Shown one piece after another: positions 53,520 through 62,498 of a DNA stretch of 64,000 bases. The notes under the pieces were generated by a model that was given only the letters and a program-made list of their open reading frames with translations, was not told the DNA's origin and made no database searches. The stretch covers positions 558,001-622,000 of the forward strand of contig NC_013741.1 of the NCBI RefSeq assembly GCF_000025285.1, given 5' to 3'. The first letter of the stretch is position 1. Each line of letters starts with the position of its first letter. The DNA comes from Archaeoglobus profundus DSM 5631 (GTDB lineage Archaea > Halobacteriota > Archaeoglobi > Archaeoglobales > Archaeoglobaceae). The position numbers and the translations under genes are program-made.

Positions 53520-53927
53520 ATGATAAGCAATAGAAGTGGGCAGTTCGAGCTCGATTATCTAGTTGCTCTAAGCTTCTTCATAATGTGCATAGTCTTCGTA
53601 TACTTTTACTCACTGAATGTTTCAAGTCTTAGTTACAGTGATAAAGCGTACATGGCATGCGCTGTTTCCGAAGTCATAGTAAACTATCTTCACGAAGGCT
53701 GTGAACCCAACTCGATCAACGAAACCAAGTTAGAGACAATTCTCACAAATCCAAATGTGTTTTATGAGGTTGTAAATTCGTATGATGTTAACTTAACCGT
53801 AAGGGACTTGTCTGGTAATTTGGTGGGGTGTATTGGTGAAGAATTTCCGAGCAGTGACGTTGGTTACTGCGAAAGGCTAGTCTTTAACTCTTCAAACGTT
53901 TACATCTTAGAGGTGAGGGTTTGGTGA
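53520..53927 (+). CDS. Pilin-like protein 1 (class III signal type)
   Basis: The 135-residue protein starts MISNRSGQFELDYLVALSFFIM: a short basic leader, GQ, then E and a hydrophobic helix. This matches archaeal EppA-type prepilin cleavage before Q. The small ectodomain (about 40-135) has sequons and cysteines (ACAVSE, HEGCE, VGCIGEE, GYCER). A TATA-like CTTTAATTAC centred 26 bases before the ATG suggests a leaderless start. It is the first of a run of overlapping small genes and is probably a minor pilin. Confidence 0.6.
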   Translation: MISNRSGQFELDYLVALSFFIMCIVFVYFYSLNVSSLSYSDKAYMACAVSEVIVNYLHEGCEPNSINETKLETILTNPNVFYEVVNSYDVNLTVRDLSGNLVGCIGEEFPSSDVGYCERLVFNSSNVYILEVRVW

Positions 53928-54439
53928 AGGGACAAACGTTCACGCTTGAAGCGATTCTTACGGCTTTTATAGTACTCATTACTCTCTACTACCTAATCAT
54001 ATCTTTTCCTTTGACGAATCTGCAGAAGGTACACACTACGGACGAGATTTATGTGCGTGATGTTTTCAATTTTCTTGAGAACAAAACTCTAAAAGAATCT
54101 ATCCTGTGCTGGAACGGCAAAGTTGTTTACGGAGGAGCGTCTGCAGACGATTTCAACGAATCCTTTAACTGCTCTACCGAGCTTAAATACTATCTGAAGA
54201 GACTTCTTGACGACAAGCGCTTTGCCTACAACATCTACGTAACATACTCTTCAAACGGAAGCCTTAGAGAGTTAAAGTTCATATACGATGGTGCTCCACC
54301 ACCAAATGCGATAGCGTTATCTAAGATAGTTGTTATCTACGACTGGGATAGCGGATCGATAAAATCTCTAGTACCAGACGACTTTGATTCCCACCTATAC
54401 AACGTTCTCTATGTAAAGGTGGTTGTATGGAGGGTTTAA
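53924..54439 (+). CDS. Pilin-like protein 2
   Basis: GTG 53924 (GTGA overlap with the previous stop; TTG 53921 is an alternative) starts VKGQTFTLEAILTAFIVLITLYYLI. The KGQ followed by a Glu and a helix is the prepilin-type leader. The rest (about 150 residues) is a small beta-rich ectodomain with sequons near NKTL, NESF, NCST and NGSL. The family is unknown. Confidence 0.58.
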   Translation: MKGQTFTLEAILTAFIVLITLYYLIISFPLTNLQKVHTTDEIYVRDVFNFLENKTLKESILCWNGKVVYGGASADDFNESFNCSTELKYYLKRLLDDKRFAYNIYVTYSSNGSLRELKFIYDGAPPPNAIALSKIVVIYDWDSGSIKSLVPDDFDSHLYNVLYVKVVVWRV

Positions 54440-54906
54440 AGGGTCAGCTGATGTTACTGAGCGGAATAATCATGCTTTTCGGATGTATTACGCTGACTAT
54501 GATTTTGAATGAGTATATTCAGACGATGAGCATACCAATAGACATTTCAGGAAAGTACATCGTATTGGATGTCGAGAATCTCGTAAGAAAATCATTTGAG
54601 GATTCTCTTGAAAATGTAACTCGGTCGATAGCAGCGCTAAATGTGACTAACGAGACTCTAGCTTATTACATATCCTCAAATGTCAGTCAAATCCTGCAAG
54701 ATGTAGCCAACGCCACAAAGATGTACTATGGAATTGAGGGAAGATATGTCAACGTGGATATAGACAGAATTGACGTAGTCGCCTACAACGAGTCTGAAAG
54801 GGTTGTGGCAAACGCAAACATCACGGTACTAATTATATATAATGATGAAGGACTTGAAGCTCGTACGGTAGTTAACGTAAGCAGCACTTCGGAGGTGATA
54901 AAGTGA
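54427..54906 (+). CDS. Pilin-like protein 3 (sequon-rich)
   Basis: The N-terminus MEGLKGQLMLLSGIIMLFGC again has KGQ before a hydrophobic helix. The 130-residue ectodomain has about eight N-x-S/T sequons (for example NVT, NET, NVS, NAT, NIT), which implies heavy N-glycosylation. It overlaps the genes on both sides. No enzyme motif is seen. Confidence 0.58.
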   Translation: MEGLKGQLMLLSGIIMLFGCITLTMILNEYIQTMSIPIDISGKYIVLDVENLVRKSFEDSLENVTRSIAALNVTNETLAYYISSNVSQILQDVANATKMYYGIEGRYVNVDIDRIDVVAYNESERVVANANITVLIIYNDEGLEARTVVNVSSTSEVIK

Positions 54907-55295
54907 AGGGTATTTCTACAGCTTTTGAAGTTCTCATGCTCCTCTCAATACTCTCAATCTTCACATTGGCAGTTATTCTAAGCTTTCAAAGTAATGTACA
55001 AAGTATTAAGGGTGTTAAATCTTATGATGAGGCATACATGGTAGCGTCCAAAGTTGTTTTTGAGATTGAATCTTTATCAAACCTGCAGTATGCGAAAAAA
55101 AGGCTCGAAATACCTGAAAATATTGGTGGTAAAGGATACTTCATAACTTTGAGCGATAATTCAGTCAGAATTGAAAACGATATTGTAAACGTAAGTGTAA
55201 AAGTTTCCGGAGTTAACATCATTGAATCTTCTGCGTATAGCACAAAAGCATACTTAATTGTAGAGAATGGATACGTGAGGGTTGAAAATGAATAG
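54903..55295 (+). CDS. Pilin-like protein 4
   Basis: The protein begins KGISTAFEVLMLLSILSIFTLAV after the start GTG 54903, which overlaps the previous stop (GTGA). A Glu in the helix and the KG leader resemble the other members. The ectodomain (about 35-130) is beta-rich. It overlaps the next gene by 8 bases if that gene starts at ATG 55288. Confidence 0.55.
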   Translation: MKGISTAFEVLMLLSILSIFTLAVILSFQSNVQSIKGVKSYDEAYMVASKVVFEIESLSNLQYAKKRLEIPENIGGKGYFITLSDNSVRIENDIVNVSVKVSGVNIIESSAYSTKAYLIVENGYVRVENE

Positions 55296-55941
55296 GCTCG
55301 GTGTTTCAATTCAAGTAGGTATGATCATGTTACTCGTAACTTTAACAATTGCTGTAGCGGTTGTGTATACAAGCCTGAAACCATCTGTTACCAAGGCAGT
55401 CGAGATAAGTCAGGAAGATACGGTTTTGCATTACTTTAAGCTTTTGAGGTTTTCACTCCTGAAGATAGTCAGAGGATGTCCTCTGTCAGAAGTTGTTGTT
55501 AAGTCGTTTGGAGGATACTACAGTTTTGAGAGAACGGGTTTTGTTAGTGTGAATGGTACAACATATTCAGTATACTCTCTAACGTATCGCTCAGACACGT
55601 TTGAAGTTTCTTTAGAAAACGGTGCGTTGCTCCTGAATTCCCGAATTTTTGAAGAGCCAATAATACTTTGCAATAGCTCTTGCTTGATTGTACTACCTTT
55701 GATAGAAGGTGAAGGCTCTGTTGGAGGAAGGGGTAACGTTATTGTGGCGCTGGAGGAGGTTGGTAGGAAGTACTATCGGAATGCTACAGCTATAACCATA
55801 AACTCTTCTAGAGGCAATGTTTGGCTAGATTACTTCAAATCCAAAGGCTTTGACACCGATATTACTGACGGCAACATAACCGTAAAATTTCCAAATGCAA
55901 CAGACATAATAATAGTAAGAATTGGGTGTACCTTGGGGTGA
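55288..55941 (+). CDS. Pilin-like protein 5
   Basis: ATG 55288 gives MNRLGVSIQVGMIMLLVTLTIAVAVVYTSL, a short basic leader and a helix. The open frame extends to TTG 55282. The ~180-residue ectodomain is beta-rich, with sequons and the cysteine pair CNSSC near 140. This resembles uncharacterised archaeal pilin-operon proteins. Its end overlaps the next gene's frame by 20 bases. Confidence 0.52.
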   Translation: MNRLGVSIQVGMIMLLVTLTIAVAVVYTSLKPSVTKAVEISQEDTVLHYFKLLRFSLLKIVRGCPLSEVVVKSFGGYYSFERTGFVSVNGTTYSVYSLTYRSDTFEVSLENGALLLNSRIFEEPIILCNSSCLIVLPLIEGEGSVGGRGNVIVALEEVGRKYYRNATAITINSSRGNVWLDYFKSKGFDTDITDGNITVKFPNATDIIIVRIGCTLG

Positions 55942-57190
55942 TAATATTCCGACAGAGAATTTGGGATGGGTACTAGGAGTCCTAACACTTGCTACCCTTG
56001 TAGTCTATCTGTACGCAACAATGTACCCTTCATCTCTCTCAATTATGGAGAGAAATGTTAAAGAGTTGGATGTGGCAAAGCTCTCGCTTATCAAGCATGC
56101 GATTGATAGTGGAGGTACTGTGACGGTAAATTTGAACGATGAGAGTATAACTGTAGAAGATGATGGCAACTGGCTGGAAATATACTTAATGTTCGAAGAT
56201 GGTACAAAAGCTATCATTTACAACGATACATTTGGTAGAATCACGATTGATGGACTAGTATACGAATGTGGTGGTGTTTTTGAGGAAGATAGAGTGATAA
56301 TTCCACCCGAACTTCATTACAAAGGAAGTACACTATCGCTGTCGATAGTTAAGATAACGAACGACTTTTCAATAAGTGGTAGAACTAAAATATCTTTGAA
56401 AGTCAATAAAAGTCTGCATAAAGTATTTCCTGATTCACTGAAAAATCCTGTTAACGGTAGCTTTAACTTCGAGCTTAGAAGTGACTGCTACAAAGCTTGG
56501 GCCAAGTTTCTCGAATATGAAGGAATAGACGTTACCGTAGATGATGTTAACAGAACGGTCAAATTTACACTACCTCCAGACCTTTCTGGAATACCCATCT
56601 CACTAAAGATGTTTGAAGGAGGTTTATCCGCTGGGCTCTCAGGCAACATCTCCAGCTTTATAATGCACTTGATGGGATTACATCAGGACTTAGATTTGCC
56701 GATAGTTATTGATGCAAATCGTTATGAACTTGTAATACAGTTGAAGAAGACTGGCGGTGGTTCTAATGAGTCATACCTTGTGATTGCTTTTATTGATAAG
56801 GTTGAGGGATTTTACGAAACTTGGAGATCTGAAGATCCTATACCTTGGAAAGATTCAAGCCTAGATCTGAACATCTTGGACGATAGCATAACAATGGTAT
56901 ATACTGATCAGCTTGGGGGTGTTGTTGTGTACGATCTAGAAGGTGAATTCGCAGATCCAAGTATAACGTGGGGTGGTGATGTCGTTAAGGGTACTAGGAA
57001 AAGCTTGAACGAAGTTTTTTCTCACTACATCTCTTTATTCTCGAACAGCAGGATAATCATAAAGAAGCCCACAGACGTGAAATATAAGGGCTGCGATATG
57101 GATAATTCGTGGATATATATTGAAGGTGAATTTGTAAACTGTATAAAGTTCCTATACATAGCTGAGCATAGGGTCAGAATTGAGTGGTGA
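55922..57190 (+). CDS. Large pilin-operon membrane-anchored protein 6
   Basis: The 422-residue frame has one N-terminal helix, NLGWVLGVLTLATLVVYLYA near residues 13-32, and a large beta-rich ectodomain with sequons. The start is uncertain: TTG 55922 opens the frame, but GGGGTGA at 55935-55941 and later candidates such as TTG 55961 could give a start nearer the helix. It resembles the previous protein in layout. It overlaps the convergent membrane component gene by 17 bases. Confidence 0.5.
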   Translation: MGVPWGDNIPTENLGWVLGVLTLATLVVYLYATMYPSSLSIMERNVKELDVAKLSLIKHAIDSGGTVTVNLNDESITVEDDGNWLEIYLMFEDGTKAIIYNDTFGRITIDGLVYECGGVFEEDRVIIPPELHYKGSTLSLSIVKITNDFSISGRTKISLKVNKSLHKVFPDSLKNPVNGSFNFELRSDCYKAWAKFLEYEGIDVTVDDVNRTVKFTLPPDLSGIPISLKMFEGGLSAGLSGNISSFIMHLMGLHQDLDLPIVIDANRYELVIQLKKTGGGSNESYLVIAFIDKVEGFYETWRSEDPIPWKDSSLDLNILDDSITMVYTDQLGGVVVYDLEGEFADPSITWGGDVVKGTRKSLNEVFSHYISLFSNSRIIIKKPTDVKYKGCDMDNSWIYIEGEFVNCIKFLYIAEHRVRIEW

Positions 57191-59027
57191 AGACTATATA
57201 CGCTATCAACAGCATAACGATTGAGTGCTTTAAGCCAGATGACACACTGCCCTCGCCCATGATGCCGGCAACGAGTCCACCGAAGAGCCCCTGAAAAATC
57301 GCACCGTGCATGAGTAAATTCTTGTAGAAGTCAACGTTCAAGTTTAGCTGGACTACTGGTGTTGTGGTGCCTGTGGTGAATGCTGTAAGAAACATGGATG
57401 AAATAATATATGTTATCCCTATAAATACAAAGAATGCAACATAAATTATAATAGTGTACGTCATCATGCTGTAGTACCTTTCCCTTTTAATTAGTTCACT
57501 CCTGCTAGCCTCCTTTGCTGAGATAACCAGCACCTCTGTTAAGTTCCCTGTAGTCTTCATAGCCTCGTTTAGCATTGTTACAACTCTCGTCACATCAAAC
57601 ACCCTTATCCTGTTTGCAAATCTTACAAAAGCTCTACTCAAGTCTAATCCCCAATCTATGTCAGTCTTGATCTTCCTAATTTCGTCTCTAAGCGGGCTGG
57701 TGTCAGTTTTTGCTAAGATAGATATTGCTCTGTAAATAGGTACTCCACTCTCGTTTATCGTTGCTAACCTGTTGAAGAATATCGGAATGTACCTTAAGTA
57801 TCTTCCAACACTTCTAACCCTAATTTCGTGGAGTATAACAAAAGGTAAAAGAGTTAAAATTATTGAAACGAAGAGATAATCGTCAAAAGAAAAGAACCAA
57901 CCTATACTTGGATAAAAACCTACAACGCTCAATCCGTAGATTGCAAACAATATGCCTAACGGAATAGAAAGCACGAATACGTAGTATGGCTTTATTTTGA
58001 GTACTTGGATTGGATTTCTTAGTACCTTCTTAATTTCATACATTTTAATATTCTTTTTCAAGATCTTGAACTCCTTATCACCCTCTTTTATTTCTGGCGC
58101 TTCTATGGTGTCTGTAGGAGACATCATCTTGACAATTCCAGCAAACAGCGCTGAACCAATCGGGATAAAGAGGTATATGACTGCATACAAAACGTACTCA
58201 TTGCCTTCACCCATGAGCAACATAACGATCTCTATTATCATCAAAAAGAGTGGTGCCGCGACAAGTGCAGTTACATAGCTTTCAGCCATCATTCCCAAAA
58301 GTTCCAGAAAAGCCTTCTGACTTTGTCTAGCCTTCTCAAAGAAGTATTCTACCCTCTCTTCGAGATAGCTCCTAATATCACCACCACTATCTATTACGGT
58401 AATTAAGCCGTGAAGGAATTCCTTATAATTCTCCGATGGGCTGAGTTCAACTGCATTGGTCAAAGCCGATCTTAAATCCATTCCACCGTACTCAACATCT
58501 TTAACAATCCTAGATACTTCCCTTGAGACCTCTCCGTACACATCTTGATGCTCGGCTAACGTCTTGAATATTCTGTAGATGTCCGTGCCTCCTATGCTTA
58601 ACGCATGCATAAATGCCACAGCGTGATGTAACATACGGTCTATCTTGCTCTTCCTATCTCCGACAACTATCGACGGATATATCTTAAATGCTGAGAAAGT
58701 CAACTCATATGCTGCAAAGGATAAGGCTAGAGCCATTAAAATCGAAAAGACAGTTGATCTGTAACTCATCCAGAAACTGTAAATGGGTTCTGGTATGTAA
58801 AATGGAAACTGAGGAACATATACGAATCTTGAAACGATTATACCAATTATCAAGCCGATTATGCCAACAAGCACAGCGGAAATTTTGGCTGTTGCGATGT
58901 ACAGTTCGAGAGGAATTGGAATCATTGCTTTCTTTAGATTTACCCCTACTTCGTGATACTTCTGAATTTCCTTTTGAATTTTCTTTCCAAATACTCTAAG
59001 ACCCAACGTTGTTAGAAATTTCATCAT
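57174..59027 (-). CDS. Type II/IV secretion membrane core protein, duplicated TadC-type
   Basis: Archaeal GspF/TadC-type protein with two T2SF domains: the first around 130-300 (HHAVAFMHALSIGGTDIYRIFKTLAEHQDVYGE, cut here) and the second around 420-560 (FFNRLATINESGVPIYRAISILAKTD). About seven or eight TM helices are spread between them. It anchors the pilus ATPase to the membrane. Start ATG 59027 is directly next to the ATPase stop; ATG 59024 is an alternative. Length 617 fits the archaeal duplicated form. Confidence 0.85.
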   Translation of the reverse strand: MMKFLTTLGLRVFGKKIQKEIQKYHEVGVNLKKAMIPIPLELYIATAKISAVLVGIIGLIIGIIVSRFVYVPQFPFYIPEPIYSFWMSYRSTVFSILMALALSFAAYELTFSAFKIYPSIVVGDRKSKIDRMLHHAVAFMHALSIGGTDIYRIFKTLAEHQDVYGEVSREVSRIVKDVEYGGMDLRSALTNAVELSPSENYKEFLHGLITVIDSGGDIRSYLEERVEYFFEKARQSQKAFLELLGMMAESYVTALVAAPLFLMIIEIVMLLMGEGNEYVLYAVIYLFIPIGSALFAGIVKMMSPTDTIEAPEIKEGDKEFKILKKNIKMYEIKKVLRNPIQVLKIKPYYVFVLSIPLGILFAIYGLSVVGFYPSIGWFFSFDDYLFVSIILTLLPFVILHEIRVRSVGRYLRYIPIFFNRLATINESGVPIYRAISILAKTDTSPLRDEIRKIKTDIDWGLDLSRAFVRFANRIRVFDVTRVVTMLNEAMKTTGNLTEVLVISAKEASRSELIKRERYYSMMTYTIIIYVAFFVFIGITYIISSMFLTAFTTGTTTPVVQLNLNVDFYKNLLMHGAIFQGLFGGLVAGIMGEGSVSSGLKHSIVMLLIAYIVFTTQF

Positions 59028-60569
59028 TCACGACACCTTTCTGAGGACTTTTTCTGGATTTGTTTGGTAGGTGTGTATTATGTCGCTTACACTTCTAAAG
59101 TCCCTTATGTTGTGTTCAACCATAAACTCTAGTATGGCTTTCCTTCTTTCAAGCTCCTCCTCAAGTTCTGAACGGCTCCAGCCCCTGTGCATTCTTATAT
59201 CTTCAAGCACCTTCGAACTTCCGACAAGTACATGTCTATCTTTAACGCTATCCCACTGAAAAATCGTGGATGTTCTCAGCATCTTTGTATGAGGATCGAG
59301 ATGAACAATCTCTGCAATCTCTACATTCCTCCTAACCCTTTTTCCTTCTATATACACCTGAGATTGAACGCTTATTATGTTTAGAGCTTCAAGCATGGGA
59401 CGGGGGACTTCAATAGGTGGACTTTCGAGACGGTGTATCGCACCGCTAACACTATCTGCATGAAGTGTGGAATATGTCGTGTGTCCTGTTGCCATTGCCT
59501 GAAAGAGTGTCAAAGCTTCTCTACCTCTGACTTCTCCAACTATAATGTATTCGGGTCTCTGCCTCAAAGCTGCTCTGAGCAAGTCGTACATCTCTATCTT
59601 ACCCCTCTCACCAAAAGCCTCTCGCGTAACAAGGGGGATCCAGTTCTCGTGAGGTAACATAACTTCTCTCGTATCCTCTATCGTCACGATCTTCGACTTT
59701 CTCGGTATGAAAAGAGAAACGGCATTCATAGATGTAGTCTTACCGCTTGCAGTTCCACCGGCAAATATTAAGTTTTTCCTATTCTCTATACAGAGCCAGA
59801 GATAAGCCATCTGCTCTGATGAAAATGTCTTCCAAGCTATCAAATCTACAGGTGTCAACGGCTCATCTCTAAACTTCCTAATCGTAAAGGTGGAACCGTG
59901 ATCAGATACTTCCCTACCAAGAGTCATCTGAATTCTTGAGCCATCCGGAAGGGCAGCGTCAACCATAGGTTCTGCTAAGCTTATATGCTTACCACTGATC
60001 TGAGCCAATCTTATGACTAGTGCGTCGAGCTCATCTTGATGAAATTCTAAATTGGTTTCGAGGTTTGTATAATCCCTATGGAAGACAAAGACAGGCTTAT
60101 TGTATCCATTGCAAGATATATCCTCAAGCTTTCTGTCAAACATGAGAGGAGTCAGCTTACCGTAGTAGACAAAATCCCTGATGATATAATACAAGATCTT
60201 AAAATATGATTCTTCTTCCAGCTTAACGTTCAAGTCCTTTAACAACTTATCGACAGCAGATTTGACAATCTCTTCCTTTTCACCCTTACCTTCAAAGCTC
60301 TCTAAGTAGCTTATTAATTCATCCTTTAGCCACTTTAGCAACTCAAGTTCGAAATCGTTTAGTTCTGGCTCCGCAACCACGTACTTGTAGTCGCTCAAAT
60401 CATCGTTGTATATGATATACACTTTGCTGAATGGTTCCATAAGCCAATATTCCTCAACAACTCTCCAACCTTCTTCAGGTACGTATGACACTAGCTCTTT
60501 ATCGAATTTCAAAATTTTGTGTACTCTTTTAGCTCTGTCGATTACCCTTAAAGCTCTCTCCTCATACAC
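59028..60569 (-). CDS. Type IV pilus / secretion ATPase (GspE2/TadA-like)
   Basis: This hexameric ATPase powers assembly of the pilus-like machine. It has Walker A GGTASGKTTSMNA near residues 257-269, ASP-box EVRGREALT near 333, and His box TGHTTYSTLHADS near 351-363. The N-terminal domain is about 220 residues. There is no ArlI-specific context (no archaellin or ArlB genes near), so a pilus rather than an archaellum is favoured. It is followed directly by the TadC-type gene. Confidence 0.92.
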   Translation of the reverse strand: MYEERALRVIDRAKRVHKILKFDKELVSYVPEEGWRVVEEYWLMEPFSKVYIIYNDDLSDYKYVVAEPELNDFELELLKWLKDELISYLESFEGKGEKEEIVKSAVDKLLKDLNVKLEEESYFKILYYIIRDFVYYGKLTPLMFDRKLEDISCNGYNKPVFVFHRDYTNLETNLEFHQDELDALVIRLAQISGKHISLAEPMVDAALPDGSRIQMTLGREVSDHGSTFTIRKFRDEPLTPVDLIAWKTFSSEQMAYLWLCIENRKNLIFAGGTASGKTTSMNAVSLFIPRKSKIVTIEDTREVMLPHENWIPLVTREAFGERGKIEMYDLLRAALRQRPEYIIVGEVRGREALTLFQAMATGHTTYSTLHADSVSGAIHRLESPPIEVPRPMLEALNIISVQSQVYIEGKRVRRNVEIAEIVHLDPHTKMLRTSTIFQWDSVKDRHVLVGSSKVLEDIRMHRGWSRSELEEELERRKAILEFMVEHNIRDFRSVSDIIHTYQTNPEKVLRKVS

Positions 60570-60595
60570 ACTATGAGTATTGTAAAGTCCCCTAT

Positions 60596-61279
60596 TTAAG
60601 CTATATCTCTTGATGTATCTATGACAACTCCCTCAATACCGACATAGTATCTAAACGTATCAATGAACGGTGTTCTGCCCCTTATCTTTGGTATGGCCAA
60701 TCTTCTATAGATCTTGTCGCCTATCTTCTCAACATCAAGATCAAAAACAACATCAGAAACATCTATAACTAGGCTAGCTATATCCGGAGAGTGCACATTT
60801 TTTATGACATATATATACACGGCGTTTCTCAGCTGTTTAGACAAGTTGTATAATTTCATTAATAGCCATTCCTTCAGACCCTTGCTCACTCTCAAATTTA
60901 AAAAGAATGAGAAGTTATCTACTATGATCGTACAATCATTATCCGATATTTTCCCCAACACCTCTCCAACAAAATCGAATATTCTCGTATCTCTGTACGT
61001 GTCCTCTATGACAAACTGTCCATTCTCACCGAGATAGTATTCTTTGAACACGTCTATGAACTCGACTTTTGGGTTAAAACCCATTGAAATCATACTGCTC
61101 CTTACGTGCTCAGACGGACGGGAAGTGTTGATGTAGTACGTCTTCTTGACAGAAGCAAAACTGTACAGGAAAGCTTCTGGCATACTCAAGGGGTTAGCAT
61201 AAACACAGACAAGGCTACCTTCGGGTATTCCTCCATCCAATCTACTGTCAAGAACACGAATACCTGTTGGTATAGCCAT
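60596..61279 (-). CDS. KaiC/RecA-like protein with lost P-loop in pilus operon
   Basis: The 227-residue protein has the KaiC/RadA opening TGIRVLDSRLDGGIPEGSLVCVYA, but where the Walker A GxxGxGKT should follow it reads NPLSMPEAF. The Walker B-like strand CTIIVDNFSFF is kept. It should not hydrolyse ATP like KaiC and may be an ArlH-like regulator or scaffold of the ATPase. A TATA-like TTAATATATTG (about 61300-61310) 26 bases before the ATG suggests leaderless transcription. The ATPase gene follows after 26 bases. Confidence 0.72.
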   Translation of the reverse strand: MAIPTGIRVLDSRLDGGIPEGSLVCVYANPLSMPEAFLYSFASVKKTYYINTSRPSEHVRSSMISMGFNPKVEFIDVFKEYYLGENGQFVIEDTYRDTRIFDFVGEVLGKISDNDCTIIVDNFSFFLNLRVSKGLKEWLLMKLYNLSKQLRNAVYIYVIKNVHSPDIASLVIDVSDVVFDLDVEKIGDKIYRRLAIPKIRGRTPFIDTFRYYVGIEGVVIDTSRDIA

Positions 61280-61367
61280 ACTGATAGTCGAACTTTCTCA
61301 ATATATTAATCTGCTTGTTCCGTTTTGCATTTGCTTAACTTTTTAAACCTCATGTGTATGGGCTGTT

Positions 61368-62495
61368 GTGGACTATAAAAGTAAACCCTTCATAGTGTTT
61401 TGGGAAGTAACGAGAGCTTGCCTTTTAGCCTGTAAGCACTGTAGAGCAAAGGCTCAGACAAAGCCACACCCTAACGAGCTTAATCTTGAGGAGTGCTATG
61501 ATCTGATAGATCAGTTGAAGAAGTGGAATCCTCTACTAATTATAACCGGTGGCGATCCTCTGATGAGGAAAGACCTCTTTGATATCCTCGAATACGCTGA
61601 TGGAATGAGAATTGCAATAGCTTTCAGCGGGACTAAGCTTGCTACTGAGGATAAGCTGAAAAAAATGCACGACTTGGGTATTGCGAGGATCGCCGTAAGC
61701 ATTGACGGAAGTAATCCAGAGATTCACGACCACTTTAGGGGTAGAACTGGAACATTCGAGATGAGCATGAAAATTTTGGATATGGCGAAGGAGATTGGGC
61801 TTTCGACTCAGATAAATACGACCGTGACGAGTTACAACATCTTCGATTTACCCAACATAATGAAACTCTGTTTGGAAAAGGGAGTTGACATGTGGGACGT
61901 GTTTTTCGTTGTACCAACCGGTCGAGCCAAACCAGAGCTCATGCCTTCGGCAAGGGAATTTGAGGACATTATGTGCTGGCTATACGATGTAAGTAGGAAA
62001 ACTCCCTTAAACGTAAAAAGCTCTGCCGGATGTCATCTTAGAAGAATTGAGTTCATGAGAGATAGAGGTATATACGATATTCCTCACGGCAAAACGTACT
62101 ACGAGCTTGCGAAAAGCCTAGAAGGATTTAAAGGAAATAGCAAGGAAATCGTAGCTGGAGCCTACGGTAGGAGTATGGCTTTAAGAAGAATTCCGGGAAT
62201 AACAGACGGGAGAGGTATGCTTTTCATTAGCCATGTCGGTGATGTCTATCCAAGTGGTTTCCTGCCCTTGAAGGCTGGAAACATTAGAGAGCAGAGCCTA
62301 AGAGAGATTTACAATGAAAGCAAGATATTTCAGGATTTGAAGGATCCAGAGAGGTTGAAGGGTAAGTGTGGAAGATGCCAGTTCAAGCACATCTGCGGTG
62401 GAAGTAGAGCAAGAGCTTACGCAGTTTTCGGAGATTACCTAATGCAGGAGCCTAAGTGCATATATACACCAAGCTCTCACGACTTTAGCCCTTAA
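61368..62495 (+). CDS. Radical SAM/SPASM-domain protein
   Basis: The radical SAM cluster is CLLACKHC (residues ~18-25) in the family pattern WEVTRACLLACKHCRAKA. The C-terminal SPASM region has CGRCQFKHICGGSRARAYA near 337-355. The whole sequence is like the TIGR04053 / AhbC-AhbD-like group tied to heme or peptide modification. The start is GTG 61368 with TTTTTAAACC about 25 bases upstream, so it is probably leaderless. The substrate is unknown. The next gene starts 3 bases after the stop. Confidence 0.82.
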   Translation: MDYKSKPFIVFWEVTRACLLACKHCRAKAQTKPHPNELNLEECYDLIDQLKKWNPLLIITGGDPLMRKDLFDILEYADGMRIAIAFSGTKLATEDKLKKMHDLGIARIAVSIDGSNPEIHDHFRGRTGTFEMSMKILDMAKEIGLSTQINTTVTSYNIFDLPNIMKLCLEKGVDMWDVFFVVPTGRAKPELMPSAREFEDIMCWLYDVSRKTPLNVKSSAGCHLRRIEFMRDRGIYDIPHGKTYYELAKSLEGFKGNSKEIVAGAYGRSMALRRIPGITDGRGMLFISHVGDVYPSGFLPLKAGNIREQSLREIYNESKIFQDLKDPERLKGKCGRCQFKHICGGSRARAYAVFGDYLMQEPKCIYTPSSHDFSP

Positions 62496-62498
62496 GCT

